Source: Vitis vinifera
Lineage: Eukaryota > Streptophyta > Magnoliopsida > Vitales > Vitaceae
Direction of reading: 5' to 3'
Assembly (NCBI RefSeq): GCF_030704535.1
Contig: NC_081815.1
Span: forward strand, 7,884,501 to 7,948,500
Length of the DNA: 64,000 nucleotides
Both the position numbers and the translations under genes were made by a program. This document shows, in pieces, positions 24,427 through 36,747 of this stretch; the first letter of the stretch is position 1, and each line of letters begins with the position of its first letter. The notes under the pieces are model-generated. The model searched no databases. It was not told the DNA's origin and was given only the letters and a program-made list of their open reading frames with translations.

Positions 24427-27400
24427 TGCCCCTATAAGATGGAGCCTCCATCGGAGACTCCAATCTTGGAATGAAGTTGCTCAAAACGAGTATAAGAAAG
24501 TAGCTTAGTGACAGTATCAGCAAATTGATCACCACTACTAATATAGAAGACAATTAGTGAACCTTGGTCAACTTTGTCTCGCAGAAAGTGAAAATCAATA
24601 GAAATATGTTTCATACAAGAGTGGAAAACCAGATTTGCACAAAGGTAAGTAGCATCCACATTGTCACAATGAATAACTAGAAGTTTGGGGAGAGAAACTC
24701 TAAGTTCGCCTAGCAAGGATTGCACCCAAGATAATTCAACAGTAGTAGTCGCCACTACATGGTACTCAGCCTCGGTCGATGAATGGGTAATAGATTTCTG
24801 TTTGTAAGAGGACCACAAGATAACATTTCCATCGAGGTAAACAACATAAGCAGTAGTAAACATCTTATCATCACAATTTCTACCCCAATTCGCATCAAAG
24901 TATGCATTTAGCTTGAGAGGTTGATTGAATCATAAAAGAAGAACATGACTAATAGTGTGTTTTAGGAAGCGCAAAAGTTGTTTAGTAGTGGTTTAGTGAC
25001 TTATAGTGGGACGATACATAAATTGAGATAATTTGTTCACAAAATAGGTGATATTTGGGCGAGTTAGAGAAAGATATTGAAAAACACCAACCACCTGACG
25101 AAAGACAATAATAGCATTTGTAAAAGAAGTGTCATTAGAGTGTGGATAGCAAAGTGTGAATATCTTTAGCACCATCCATATGGAATTGAGTGAGAAGATC
25201 TTGTATGTATTTATTTTGAGTAAGCAAAAGGCCATGAGATGTAATGGTGACTTCAACACCCAAGAAATAATGAAGAGCATCCAAGTATTTCAATGAGAAT
25301 TGGCTTGATAGAGTAATCCGAAAGTTGGAAACAAGAGTAGGATCACTACCAGTTACCAATAGATCATCCACATATACAAGGAAGTAGAAGGTGGCAGAAA
25401 GCCCACGGTAAACAAATAGAAAAGTGTCAGACTGAAAATTGCTAAATCAGTAGTCCAAAAGAAATTGTTTAAGTTCCTTATACCATGCTCTAAGAGCATG
25501 TTTTAAGCTATATAATGTCTTCATAAGATGAAAAACACGAAAGAGATTAGTAGAATCAACAAAACTAGGTGGTTGAGACATGAATACCTCTTTAGAGAGT
25601 ATGCCTTAATTATAAGAAGGTTTTATTAACATCGAGTTGTCGGATAGGCCACCCATGAGAAAGTGCTAAGCAGAGAATGATGCAAATGATTGTAAGCTTA
25701 ACAATTGGATTAAAGGTTTCATGATAGTCCACACTAGGGCATTGGTGAAAACCCTTAGCTACAAGATGAGCCTTATAACGAGCAATGACACCAGCTAGGT
25801 TTTATTTTATGCGAAAGACCAACTTGCACCCAACAACATTTTGACTAGATTAGAGGGAACCAAATCCCCAGTACCGTTGCAAACAAAAGCATTAATCTCA
25901 TTAAACATAACTTTGTGCCATTGTGGATTCTTGATGCTTGAGACACACAAGTGGGCTCCATAAGTTCAAGAAAAATAGGTGAGGTACCACGATGAAGAGC
26001 TATTCGATGCAAGAAAGGAATTACATATAAAGGATTGATAAAGGAATTCATGCTCAATAAATTCAACATGCTTGGAGTGGAAAAGTTCGCTTATGAAAGA
26101 GTCATAGCATCTATAGGTGCTTGAGAGCTAGAGTATCCAATGAAAATACATGATTGGGACTTTGGTGCTAGTTTGTGAGAAAAGTAGGGGCAAAACTAGG
26201 GGTAGCAAAGACAACCAAAGACATGAAATTTGAGATAATTTTGTAGCTTTTGGAAGAAACACTAATATGATGATTGAAGATTTAGAAGAGGTATGGGCAA
26301 ATGATTAATAAGATATACAACTATTTTAAAAGCAAAGCTCCGGTAGGAGTAGGGAAGATAGGCTTTGTGTTGTAAGGTAAGACCAGCTTCAACAACATGA
26401 TGATGACAATGCTCAACAAAGCCATTATGCTCTGAAGTGTAAGGAGGAGTTTTAAGGTATTGAATCACTTATGATTCATAAAGAGATTTAAGTTTTGTAT
26501 GTTCCCTACCACCATTAGAATAAATAGAAACAATTGGTGTTTTAAAAAAAATTTTCCCACCATAGCTTTGAATTTGGTAAACACAATGAACACATCAGAT
26601 TTATGATGCAAAAGATAAAGCCAAATATATTTGGTAGAATGATCCACAAAAATCACATAATACTAAAAATTATCCATTGACATAATAGGAGCAAGGCCCT
26701 AAACATCACTATATAAGATCTAGGGGACCTCAACTTTGAAAAGAGGAAACACCAAATAACAAATGATGACTTTTATTACAGTGATAGGAATCATAAAAGA
26801 AATTTGTGGAAGTTTGGAGGAGATTGGAATGAGACCACTATGGAGAAAGTAATTGAGAACTCTGATGGAAGGGTGTCTAAGATGGTTATGCCAATCATGT
26901 GCCGGAGCAAGAACATTGACCAAAGCATATAGTCATTGTGGCAAAATTACCAACACTCGACCACTCATACACACCATGGTTGTTATGTCTTCAAATTAGT
27001 TGTGTCCTCATGTGCATGTCCTTCACAACAAAATGAGATGGAAAAAATTCAATGGAAACATGATTTGATTTGCAAAATTGAAATACAAAAATAAGATTTT
27101 TTTTTTTTCATGGAAGGCACAAATAAAACATTAGATAAGAGAAACTTATTAGAAGGGGTAGAAAGGTTGGTTGAACCTATGTGAGTAATTTTCAGACCCG
27201 TACCATCTCCAATGACGATATCATCAAGCTCGTTATAATCTTGGTGCAAATTAAGATTATTAAAATCAGCAGTCACATTATGAGAAGCACCTAAGTCCAT
27301 GATCCAATTAGCTGAGCTAGCAATGGTTGTGGCTGTGTGATAAGCCCTAGGTGGTGTTTGGGGAGTGGCATATCAAAAGTAGCACTATTAAGCAGTATGC

Positions 27401-27532
27401 CCTTGTCTTGCACAAATTTGGCAAACAACATTCTTCCAATTTTGATTGTTGGGATTCTGTCGAGGTTAATTTGAATTGTTTCCAAAGTTTGTGTTTGGAG
27501 AGCCATGATTGTAATTAGAACTATAATAGTTA

Positions 27533-27808
27533 GGTGGTGTTTGTTTTTTTACTTAATTCTAAATAGAACCTTAATACTTAATAGTGTTAAATATTAAGTT
27601 GTTTGTTTTTGTAGTATTTTATTTCTATTAAGTATTAAAAAGTAAAGAAAAATCAATATGTTATTTTTTTCTATTTAAAAAAAGTTACATATTTTGACTT
27701 TTTCTATTTAGTAAAAATTTTATAATAAGTCGTAAAAAAGTAGAAAACAAACGACCTAAATTCTGAAAACAAATTGTTTTCAACAAAAAGCCAAAAAAAC
27801 ACACCCTC
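27533..27808. mobile_element. Tourist-like MITE, copy 1, inside copia gag/protease
   Basis: This 276-bp element starts GGTGGTGTTTGTTTTTTTAC and ends with the approximate inverse (aaaaaaacacaccctc), flanked by TTA on both sides (27530-27532, 27809-27811). The near-identical second copy is at 42826-43100. It has no ORF. TIRs of the GGxGGTGTTTG type with TTA duplications are typical of PIF/Harbinger-derived MITEs. It interrupts copia coding DNA between the gag 'NRNNQHW' part and the zinc-knuckle part, so it landed after the copia insertion. Confidence 0.85.
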
Positions 27809-28570
27809 TTAGAGTCCTTCCGATTCTACCAATGCTGATTGTTGCGGTTGTTAGTCCCATGATTTGCAAGTTTGGTGTTATGATGAGCAACATTTGTTGT
27901 AACAAGCGAGGGATTAGGCTGGATTTCATCACTGTTTAGAAAGTTCTCATGCTCTATCAATGTGTCAAATAGCTCTTTGAAGGTGATGTGGTACTCTCTT
28001 TGACGTACTGCAACCACAACTTCCTTCAACTCATTGCCCAATCTTTGAAGACATTGAATTAACAATATCATCTTCAACTTGTGGCACTCCAAATAAGAGC
28101 AGGTTCATCACAAATACCTTTGAACGTACGTAGATATTCAGAAACAGGTTTTGTGCTCGAGGTTATAGAGGTAAATATGCCTTCCAAATCTATGATTTTG
28201 GAGAGAGAGCGATTGGCAAACCTTCTTACAAGAAAGTTCCAAGCATCATGAGCAGTTGTTGCATAAGACATGAAGGAAACAATGGACTCAGATAAATAAA
28301 TAAAAAAAAAAAAAACCAGAATGACATGCAAAATAAGTTGATCTTGTCTTTTCCAAAGAGTATAAGAGGGATTTGACGTGCTGGTGCTATTCTCTGTGAT
28401 AAGAGGTTCAGGATAAGGTGAGATCTCATTGATATATCCCAATAAATCAGGGCCAAATAAGAGACCGTGGAATTAGGCTCTCTAGGAAATGTAGTTTGAG
28501 GATGTAAGTTTTAATGGTAATTGAGTAGCTGCAAGGTTGGTGATGGAAGAAGCAAACACAAAGGTTTGGG

Positions 28571-29436
28571 TGGTAATTAAGAAGCAAACCTTCTTTTTCT
28601 CCTCAATTTCTTTTCATCTAATTTTGCTTCAAACTACCCATTTTACAAAGAGAACTTGATGATAAAAATATTAGGATATTTGATTAGAAGGAACAAAATA
28701 ATTCAAACTCCCTTGGTAATTAAGATCAAAGTACATCCACTCCTACACATGAGCCACTGAAACCCCATTTGATTGCTGAAAACTAATGAAACCTACATTT
28801 TTCAAATGCAATAAATCACCAATAAGAAATAAATAAATAAATAAATAAATAAGGAAGAAGAAGATGATGAAAGAACAAAGAAGAAAAGAAAATTTGTTTC
28901 ATTGACCCGGTTCCTGCAAACACACACGACAGTCAGATTCAATCCATGCTTGGAGAAGAGATTTGGATGTTTTAAATTTAGGGGTGTCTCAAATTTTCAC
29001 TAGGGAGGTTTAATGATCCTGTTTGCCAGGAGCAGTTCCACTCAGCTACAATATATGTGGCTCAAACCATCTGTTCTATCAACATCATACCACCTCACTT
29101 TGATCATGCAAGAAAGGAAATCTCCATGTGCTGTGAACCAAATCCTATCCAAAACAAGCCAAATGGGGACCTACTACACTTTTAACATTTAACACAGCTG
29201 TGAAAAGTAAAATATAAGTAAAGAACATTCCTTTAAAGACCAAAAAGAGCTGGATGCTCGCATGATTCCAAAGTTCCCAAAATCCAAAGAAGTTACTTCA
29301 AACACTCCTCATGATCACATCATTTTCAACTTGTTTTCTCACTATCCAGTATCATAATCAAAAACAATATTAAAGGTACAGCACTACTAGGAAAGCCTCT
29401 GTTAAAAGCAAATGAGCTTCATTCTCCCAAGCTGAC
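28571..29436. other. Spacer between copia remnant and RPS12
   Basis: No gene or element is recognised apart from an ATAA-type microsatellite at about 28825-28852. The part nearest 29436 should contain the 3' UTR of the minus-strand RPS12 gene. I could not fix the polyadenylation site. Confidence 0.5.
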
Positions 29437-32400
29437 TCAATTGGACTTCACATGCTCCTGGACTATATGAAGACCTGGAGTTTCTTCCCCATAATCCTGC
29501 CAATCAATCAAACAATCAATTGGGAGAACATGTTTTTCAATCTTACTAAATAAGTAATTAGTTGCACTAGGAACAGATCGAGGACACTATTTTTCAATCT
29601 TAACATTGAACACTAATCAACCACTGCCAGAATTTATTTTTTTTTGATAGGTACAAAAATACAGAAAATGGGTGATTTTGACAAGTTATGCAAGGGTAAA
29701 ACAGGCACCCCCTAACAAAAAAACTCCCACTGCATGCACCCACAACAAGCAGAAGGCAAAACCTTGTCGTATGTTATAGCAGAATCAATGACATTATCAT
29801 TCACTATCTTATGAATTCTCTTTTTTTTTTTTTTTTTATAATTATTCTTTCAATCAATAGGAATTTTCAATTGCTAAGACAATTAGAATTTTGTTCCTTG
29901 ACACACTGTTTTCTGTAAAAATAGCCATCAAGTATACTGCTTTTAGAACGTTATCCAGAATCCATGCATGTATCTGTACCTTCACAACAACACAAGAACA
30001 ACCGACCACCTTCCTTGCTTTCCCTTCAGAATCAATTTTGCACAGCTGTATGAAAGGATAGAATCAATAGTTAATTATCAATGACATAATCATCAATTTC
30101 CCATAAGCATTACCAAAATTAGAGATAACATCTAACTTAAACTGAAGGGTTACAAAGAGAATCAGGCCAAACATAACATGTCAACAATTTAAAGACACAG
30201 ACAAAAAGTTTCAGCAAACAAAAGGTTAAAGCATCACCACCAATCCTCAAAATCAGAAAAGGAGAATTAGATAATTCCAATTAAGAAACTGAAAGGAACA
30301 AGCTACGAATAAAGGTCAGCAATGAATATGTACTCACACCAGCCCATTCACCAAGAGTTTTAGCACTAGGCACTGATATAAGGCTGACATTATGGTCAGC
30401 ACAAAGCGCTTTGACAAGTTTAATATAGTCAGGCTGGTTGCAGTCCTCTGCCAATACACAGAGCTGGGCAGCATGTTTCTCAATCACCTTAGCACCTTCA
30501 TGGAGGCCTCGTACAAGTCCACCATGAGCCAATGATTTCCTCAGGACAAGCTGCAAGGCTGTCATGAGGTCCAAGGTCTCACCTAGAGGAGGGGCAGCAG
30601 CAGCCTCAACCACAACAGCTTCATCTCTGTGGAAGTAAATAACAATAAGACATGTGAACACATCCTAATAGAGTAATGAACCAACTACTACAATTGTAGT
30701 TCCCATGTGCACACTCAATTCATTATGCCACCATAAACTCATGAATGTTTAAGACTATAAGTACAATGAGACGGATATTGAAACACAAATCAAGGGGTCC
30801 TTTCAATTTAGATAACAAAGTTCACAATAGAAAAAGGTGGTGTACTACAAGAATGGTTTCATGACTCTTATTTATATTAATATTAAAAATAAAAAAGGAG
30901 AAAAAAAACTCCAAGCAAAAAAACTCAAGGATAAACTAGAAATACTATTGAAAAACAAAAAGATTTATAAACTGCCATTTCTTTCTTCAATTCCAGAACA
31001 GATAGCCACCATTATCCGATCTTCAAAAAAGGACCCACAAAATCAGTTGACCAGTCCTCAAGAAAAGCATTTCCCATGATAAACTTTAGATAGAGCTTAT
31101 GATGCTAGTACTTTTAAGCTCCCACCTCATCACAGTTCTCAAAACAAATATATTTCATTTTTAACACAAAGTCCTTCTAACTAAAGCTCTTATCACTTTT
31201 TAGACATTAAATAATAACACCTTAAAAGTGTGTTGTAGTTGTTGGGGGTGGGGGAGTGGGGGGTTCATTCGACATAATGTTGAAACTTGAAAACCCCTGA
31301 GCATTTACTGCTTAAGAGTTGCATCACACCAACTTCTGTGAGATGGGTTAAGAGCCATCGTGCGTATATGTGTAACTACAAATCCGTGAAAAATTTTTAG
31401 AGAAAAAAAATGCTAAATTTTTGCAAGATTTTTAAGTTGAAGAGCCTTAATCTTATGTTATCATATCAGAATCCATCTTATCATACAGAAATGACAACAA
31501 AATAATCAAACTACAAACAACCTTGTAACTCACACAAGATCTACCATATTAATATTTCATAAAATAAAAGGTTCAAATCACATAAGATAAGCTTACATAT
31601 GAAAATTTTTAAACTCAATGTACAATCCCCACACTATACCATTAAGGCACATTGGTTTGGCAGGAATGGAATGGTGGAAAGTTGATCACCGGTTTGTTTC
31701 TGTGTTTGGCCGCTCATAGTAGCCTTCCCATTCCATGCCAAATGCTGATTTTCCTTTATCCACACACCCTAGTTATTCTCATTCACCCCTCTAGCAAAAC
31801 ATAAGAAGCTATCCAAGAAAGAAGTGGGAATAAACAAAAATTGTCATTCTTATTTTGAAGAAATAGTGAGAATTTCTTTTTGGTTGCTAAGAAAATAGAG
31901 GAAAGGAAGATATATTATTTTTTTATTTTTAAATTCCATCTACTATATTTACTTTTGTGGATGATGAGATTAACAGTAATTACCAGTTAATCACTGAGAA
32001 AGCAAAGGAAAAAGACGAGAAAATTGATTTTGTTTTTTTTGGTTCAATTTTTTATGTAGATCTAGACAATGAAAGAATTGATATTTTCCAAATTGGATAC
32101 CAAGAAAGTGGAGGAAAGGAATACAAAATGAATTTTTATTTTTTAAAATTTATGATGGAAAAGTGAAAATTTTTTATTTGGATTCTAAATAAGTGAAGGA
32201 GAGGAAGAGAAAATTGATCTTCTTGGTGTTATTTTGGTTGATTAGAAGTATAAGCTCTCTGCTTGATTGTAAAAATAAAAAATAAAATTAACCATTGAGA
32301 ACATATTTCTTTTTCTAATAGACTAAATTCAATTACTAATATGGCCAAACACTAACATGAAAATGACAAAATATTCCTACAATTTGATTCCTGATCCATC

Positions 32401-33220
32401 CAAATATAGTAATTGAATTTCAAAATATCATTCTCATTCTCCGGGTCCATGAATTGGATTGAAGAGTTCATTTTCAATCTTCTGTTCCAATCAACCAAAG
32501 AAGCTGAGGCGTCTTATATATAACATCAAAGTTGAGGATTGTAGTAATGATTCCCACTTTCCCCGCAAACCCTCAATGGTGATCTGTCCCCTTTCCTTGA
32601 AAAAGGGAGGGGATAAAAGAGGGGCATGGCTCACTTGTTCAGACAGTTGTACAAGAAAGATGAAAATTTATGTACCAATCCACCAGGATGCTCAAGTCTT
32701 TGTGTTCTACTGTTCTTAAAATAACTTCTGCACTACACAGGCATCCCAACCAAACAATGAAATCCTGAAGAGAACTGAACCTAAACCCAACCACAAAACC
32801 AAAGGCAAAATCCAAAAACTCTCCAACTCTATGAACCTACAGCCTGCATTGCATAATTTGATGCTGATAACCATCATCTATAAGCGGGAGTGGACAGTCT
32901 GCCCAAGTGATTCTATCTAGGAAAGTATTAAAATGAATTAATGGGTCAGTGACGTTTCAATAAGGACTACCAAAAACATTGAAACCAGATCCTGGTTCAA
33001 GCTGCTAAAATTATATATGAGAAATTCCCTCCATTTCCAATTAAGATATGAAAAGAACGAACAAACAATCCAAAAGAACCAAAATTGGTGACTTGAAAAA
33101 AATTAATAAAACGACGCACCAAGTAGAATGCATATCTCATCTGTAAAATCTATATGACTAAGAACAAATTTCAATTTTTCCAAACAATGAGAACAACCAA
33201 ACATTCACATACCCAGACAT
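29437..33220 (-). CDS. RPS12: 40S ribosomal protein S12 (eS12)
   Basis: A component of the small cytosolic ribosomal subunit (L7Ae/L30e/S12e fold). Coding exons are 33220-33213 (MSG, split Gly), 30626-30338, 30045-29980 and 29496-29437. They join in frame to 140 aa, close to the ~140-144 aa of plant eS12. Family landmarks are '[20 protein letters not shown]', '[20 protein letters not shown]', '[15 protein letters not shown]', '[20 protein letters not shown]' and the C-terminus '[11 protein letters not shown]'. All introns are GT-AG; the first coding intron is 2.6 kb and repeat-bearing. A leader intron is likely: a donor at 'ctag|gtaagag' (~33461) and an acceptor at 'ctgtag|ggaggacg' (33259). 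There are no internal stops. Confidence 0.96.
29634..29780 (-). mobile_element. Possible LINE 3' end in RPS12 intron
   Basis: A poly-T run followed by 'gataggtacaaaaata' (29636-29660) matches, on the minus strand, the 3' terminus 'tttgttt-cctatcaaaaa' shared by other LINE fragments in this window (50552-50595, 63435-63469). 'cagaat' occurs on both sides (about 29627 and 29781) as a possible short target duplication. The right boundary is uncertain. Confidence 0.35.
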
Positions 33221-33515
33221 TTTTCTCAGTGTAAGTTCACAGATGAGAAGCGTCCTCCCTACAGACCATAAAACAAACACAAAAACATGTGAGCATAATC
33301 AAATTAAACACACCCCATTGTTAGACTTGAAAATTTTTTTTTGAACAAATCAAATAAAATCGGTTCTAGGGTTTCCGATTACATTAAACCCACAAAGCGA
33401 AAAAGAAAATGTGAATAAAAACAGAGATTAAAAGAGTGAACTTCGAAAACCTCTTACCTAGATGATCCTGGTATGCAAGCTTACCCTAGGAACTCTGATC
33501 AAACATGGGCTAGGG

Positions 33516-33538
33516 ATTTTATAGCTCCAAAAACCCTA
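33516..33538 (-). promoter_or_regulatory. RPS12 core promoter: TATA box and telo-box
   Basis: The minus strand reads CTATAAAATCC (TATAAAAT at 33523-33516). Just upstream lies the reverse complement of the telo-box AAACCCTA (33531-33538), an element that is common near transcription starts of plant ribosomal-protein genes. A TGGGCT word, of the site II type TGGGCY, is at 33506-33511. Transcription would start about 33490, giving a leader with one intron before the ATG at 33220. Confidence 0.6.
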
Positions 33539-33540
33539 TT

Positions 33541-35428
33541 TTTCGTGAAAAATTACCAAACTAGCCCTCACTAAAAGCATCAAATTACCCTTATATTTGT
33601 ATAAGAGAAATTTAAATCTTCTTTTAACTTCATTAACCAGAGTTTATCTTTTTCTAATAATAAAAAATACAAAAAAATATTTATTAACTTAAAAATGAAA
33701 AATATAATGTTTTTTAAAAAATATACTTTAATTGTTTTTTAAGAATTATTTTAAAAATAATAATAAGATAAATATGTAAAATAATTCAAAATAAAATACT
33801 ATATATAAATTTTATTTTTAATGAATATTTTGAAATATAGGAAATAAATTGAAAATATTTCATGTTTTTAAATATACTTTTTTTCCAAAACCATAAAAAA
33901 TATTTTTAAAAATTTTCTCAAAAAATATTTTTTTTTTAAAAAAATTTATCCGAATATACTCAATTTCTTTATTCCTTCCATTTTTTGATAAATTATTTTT
34001 AGATATTTATACATTTAACATCTACAATTTAGTAATTTATTTTGAGCGCGTTATCCCTCAAGATGTTAACACTTAAGTTTGTTAGGAAAATATTTTCTAA
34101 CTTAAAAAACATATTTGACATTTTTTTAAGAAAATAATATTATTTTTTTAAAATTAAATTGAAGTGTTTTTAGGTGTTTTTGGTAAAGATTTTGAAAAAT
34201 AATTAAAATATAAAAAAATTATATACCATTTTGACGACTTTGGATGTAAAACAGATCATTAATTAAAAGATAAATTCTATAAATATGATTTAAAGCATAA
34301 AAATTAATATATAATTAAATCTAAAATAAACTTTATACCGAAAATAATACCTTTGATATAAAGAGTTTGAATCTTAATACAAGCTTGTTAACAAAAAAGG
34401 GTTTTGATTACAAATGAAAGATTTTTGAAATGAGATGGATTGCAGAAAAAGCAAATAAAGTTTTTGGAAACACTTTTCTAACTCTCACTTAAATGTCTCT
34501 ATTTTACTCTTATCGTTTATGCTTTGTAATAAACTTTACGACTCTATAAATAATTATCAATTTAATTTTGACAATAATTAAATTTATATTTCACCTTTCA
34601 AATTTTCAAGAATAAAAGATGAATAAAGTCTCGTAATTTACAAATATATTAGATAAATTCAATAATAATTATATTATACCAATCATTATCTTCAACATTT
34701 GAATTAACAAATAACAAAATAATTTATATAAAAAATAAAGCAAAAAAATTATTTTACATATACGAGTGTTGAAATATATTTTTGTTAACGAAAGCAATTA
34801 AAAATTATTTTAAAACCTATTTTTAAAAAATATTACCAAACTTGTTTTATTTTTAAAAACGAGTAAATAGTTGATAAAGAGTTTTTAGCTATTGAAGAAT
34901 CATTAAAAGAATCATCAAAGGTTTATTTTATTTTTTAATTATTTTGATATTTATATGATGACTAAACTTCTTTTTATTTTAAAATTTTAAAATAAAAAAA
35001 TAAATATGCTAATATTTAAATATATATACACAATCATTTTGTTTTCTAGTAATAGTAAAACGATATTCATTCAAACAATTAAGCACCCTTTGGATATATT
35101 TTCTTTTTAAAAAATAAAAAATGGGAACAATTTGTCAATTTCAATAAAAAATACTTGCCTTACATTTTTAAAAATTAATTTCAAAATTCGAGGTAATAAT
35201 TTTTTTTTTAAATAACTTAATTTTTTTAAATAATTTAAAAATTCATTATCATTTTAAAATAAGTCTCAAAAAGTTTTGACATTTTATTCCCAAGTTATTA
35301 TTATTTTCTAATTACTCAAAATTATTACTTTATTTGATTTTAAAAATAATTTTATTTTATCTTATAACTTATAACATACAAATTCGTGAATTATGTTGCG
35401 CGAACCGGGAAGCTTTCCGGTCCGGTCC
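33541..35428. other. AT-rich intergenic DNA between the divergent RPS12 and RTF2 promoters
   Basis: The sequence is extremely A/T-rich with many homopolymers. No gene, RNA gene or classifiable element is seen. RPS12 and RTF2 are transcribed away from each other across this spacer. Confidence 0.55.
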
Positions 35429-35460
35429 TATAAAACCCCTAATTGCAAATATATATAAAA
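35429..35460 (+). promoter_or_regulatory. Two TATA-like boxes upstream of RTF2
   Basis: TATAAAA at 35429-35435 and TATATAAAA at 35452-35460 lie 180 and 155 bp before the start codon and precede a pyrimidine-containing leader. Either could set transcription; the second would give a start near 35490. The first is embedded in a local 'ccggtccggtcc' GC patch. Confidence 0.5.
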
Positions 35461-35610
35461 CCAATTACCCTTCCAGAGTCCAGATCGAGACCCAGGCTGT
35501 AATCCTCTTGTTTCGTCAGCGATCTACGCCTCTACAAAAAGGATTCAAAGCATAGAAGAGATCCAAATCCTTGAATTCTGAAAGAAAATCACCATCGAAA
35601 TCCATCAAAT

Positions 35611-36747
35611 ATGCATACTCCAAAGCAATCGCAAATCCAAATCTTGATCCAGTCCCCTGATCTTCCAATTGCGACCCGTGCCCTAACCCTAAACCCTAAC
35701 TCCACCCTTCGTAACCTCAAGCTTTCTCTCCTTCCGCCCCAAACCCTAGACTCATTCTTCTTCACCCTCCATGGAAAAGCGCTCCATGATTCGTCCACCC
35801 TCCAAAAGTCCGGTATAAACCCTCTCTCTACCCTTGTCTTACGGTTTCGTCTCCCAGGCGGTGGCGGAGATGGAGGTGCCACCGGTGCCGAGTCGCGTGA
35901 TTGTTATCTCAACATGTATGCTGTTAAGAAGCCGGATAAGGTTGACCCGAATGAGCAGAGGCTGTCCAAGTGGACGACCTGCTCGTTGTCGTTTGAACCC
36001 TTGAGGCATCCCTGTGTGGTGGATAGGTTGGGGAATGTGTTCAACAAGGAAGCCCTTGTGGAGGGTTTGTTGGGGAAGAAATTACCTAAGGCGTTTGGCC
36101 ATATCAGAGGTTTGAAGGATATGGTGCCGATTGAGTTATCGGTAATTCCGGGTTTGGAATCTGATAATGGTGGTGTAAGTGCTGGGGCGCGGTATCAGTG
36201 CCCGATTACTGGTTTGGAGTTTAATGGGAAGTATAGGTTCTTTGCGCTGAAGACTTGTGGGCATGTGTTGAGTGCCAAGGCTTTGAAGGAGGTTAAGTCC
36301 TCGGCCTGCCTTGTTTGTCACGAGGGATTCAAGGAGGAAGATAAGATCCCCATTAATGGAAGCGAAGAAGAGGTGGCCGCGTTGAGAGAGAGGATGGAAG
36401 AGGAAAGGGCAAAATTGAGGGAGAAGAAGGCAAAGAAGGTGAAGAATGGAGAAGTAGGGGTAAATGGGGACGAGGATGTTTATTTGGATTCAAGGTTGAG
36501 TGGGAAAAAGCATGGTATTGATGCTAAGGCAGTGGGAAGAGTTGATGCTAAAATGGAAAAGAATGGGAAAGCTGTGAATGGTGGGGTTGTTGTTAAGGGC
36601 GAGATTAGTGGTGTGAAACGGCTCAAAGCTGCTCAGGTCCCACCCAATGCTACCAAGGAAGTTTATGCATCCATCTTCACCTCTTCGAGGAAGTCAGAAT
36701 TTAAAGAAACATATATGTGCAGATCTCTCCCTCTTGGTAGGAACTAG
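35611..36747 (+). CDS. RTF2: RTF2-like protein (replication termination factor 2 homologue) with N-terminal ubiquitin-like domain
   Basis: A nuclear protein of the Rtf2 family, linked to replication-fork control in yeast and animals and, in Arabidopsis, to pre-mRNA splicing and embryo viability (recalled). Single exon, 378 aa. Residues 8-82 form a ubiquitin-like domain (IQILIQSPDL... to LVLRFRLPGG), the N-terminal extension of plant members. The Rtf2 domain starts at 'NMYAVKKPDKVDP' (101) with two RING/U-box-like halves: Cys124/His133/Cys135 followed by 'NVFNKEALVEGLL', and 'YQCPITGLEFNGKYRFFALK' with Cys197, Cys216, His218, Cys233, Cys236. A charged coiled region (250-280) and the conserved tail 'VYASIFTS...CRSLPLGRN' follow. 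Start chosen because the ubiquitin-like fold begins at once. No breaks. Confidence 0.95.
   Translation: MHTPKQSQIQILIQSPDLPIATRALTLNPNSTLRNLKLSLLPPQTLDSFFFTLHGKALHDSSTLQKSGINPLSTLVLRFRLPGGGGDGGATGAESRDCYLNMYAVKKPDKVDPNEQRLSKWTTCSLSFEPLRHPCVVDRLGNVFNKEALVEGLLGKKLPKAFGHIRGLKDMVPIELSVIPGLESDNGGVSAGARYQCPITGLEFNGKYRFFALKTCGHVLSAKALKEVKSSACLVCHEGFKEEDKIPINGSEEEVAALRERMEEERAKLREKKAKKVKNGEVGVNGDEDVYLDSRLSGKKHGIDAKAVGRVDAKMEKNGKAVNGGVVVKGEISGVKRLKAAQVPPNATKEVYASIFTSSRKSEFKETYMCRSLPLGRN

Larger units (their letters stand above)
24163..28570 (-). mobile_element. Decayed Ty1/copia retrotransposon
   Basis: Read on the minus strand, the parts come in copia order: gag (28570-27826, 'LAATQLPLKLTSSNYISWRA' style start, 'SEYLRTFKGICDE'), protease region ('MDLGASHNVT', ~27300), gag-pre-integrase ('HDWHNHLRHPSIRVLNYF', ~26890), integrase core (26660-26260), reverse transcriptase ('MDDLLVTGSDPTLV', 25371, and 'YFLGVEV'), and RNase H ('HSSTEAEYHVVA', 'HCDNVDATYLC', 24863-24432). 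Every part has stops or frameshifts. A purine tract then TGATAGACAAC at 24426 and TGGTAGAAAATC at 24163 may bound a 264-bp 3' LTR. I see no matching 5' LTR beyond 28570. A MITE sits inside at 27533-27808. Confidence 0.88.

Noticed and set aside
35589..35882. Minus-strand 97-codon frame upstream in RTF2
   Set aside because: Antisense shadow of the RTF2 ubiquitin-like domain.
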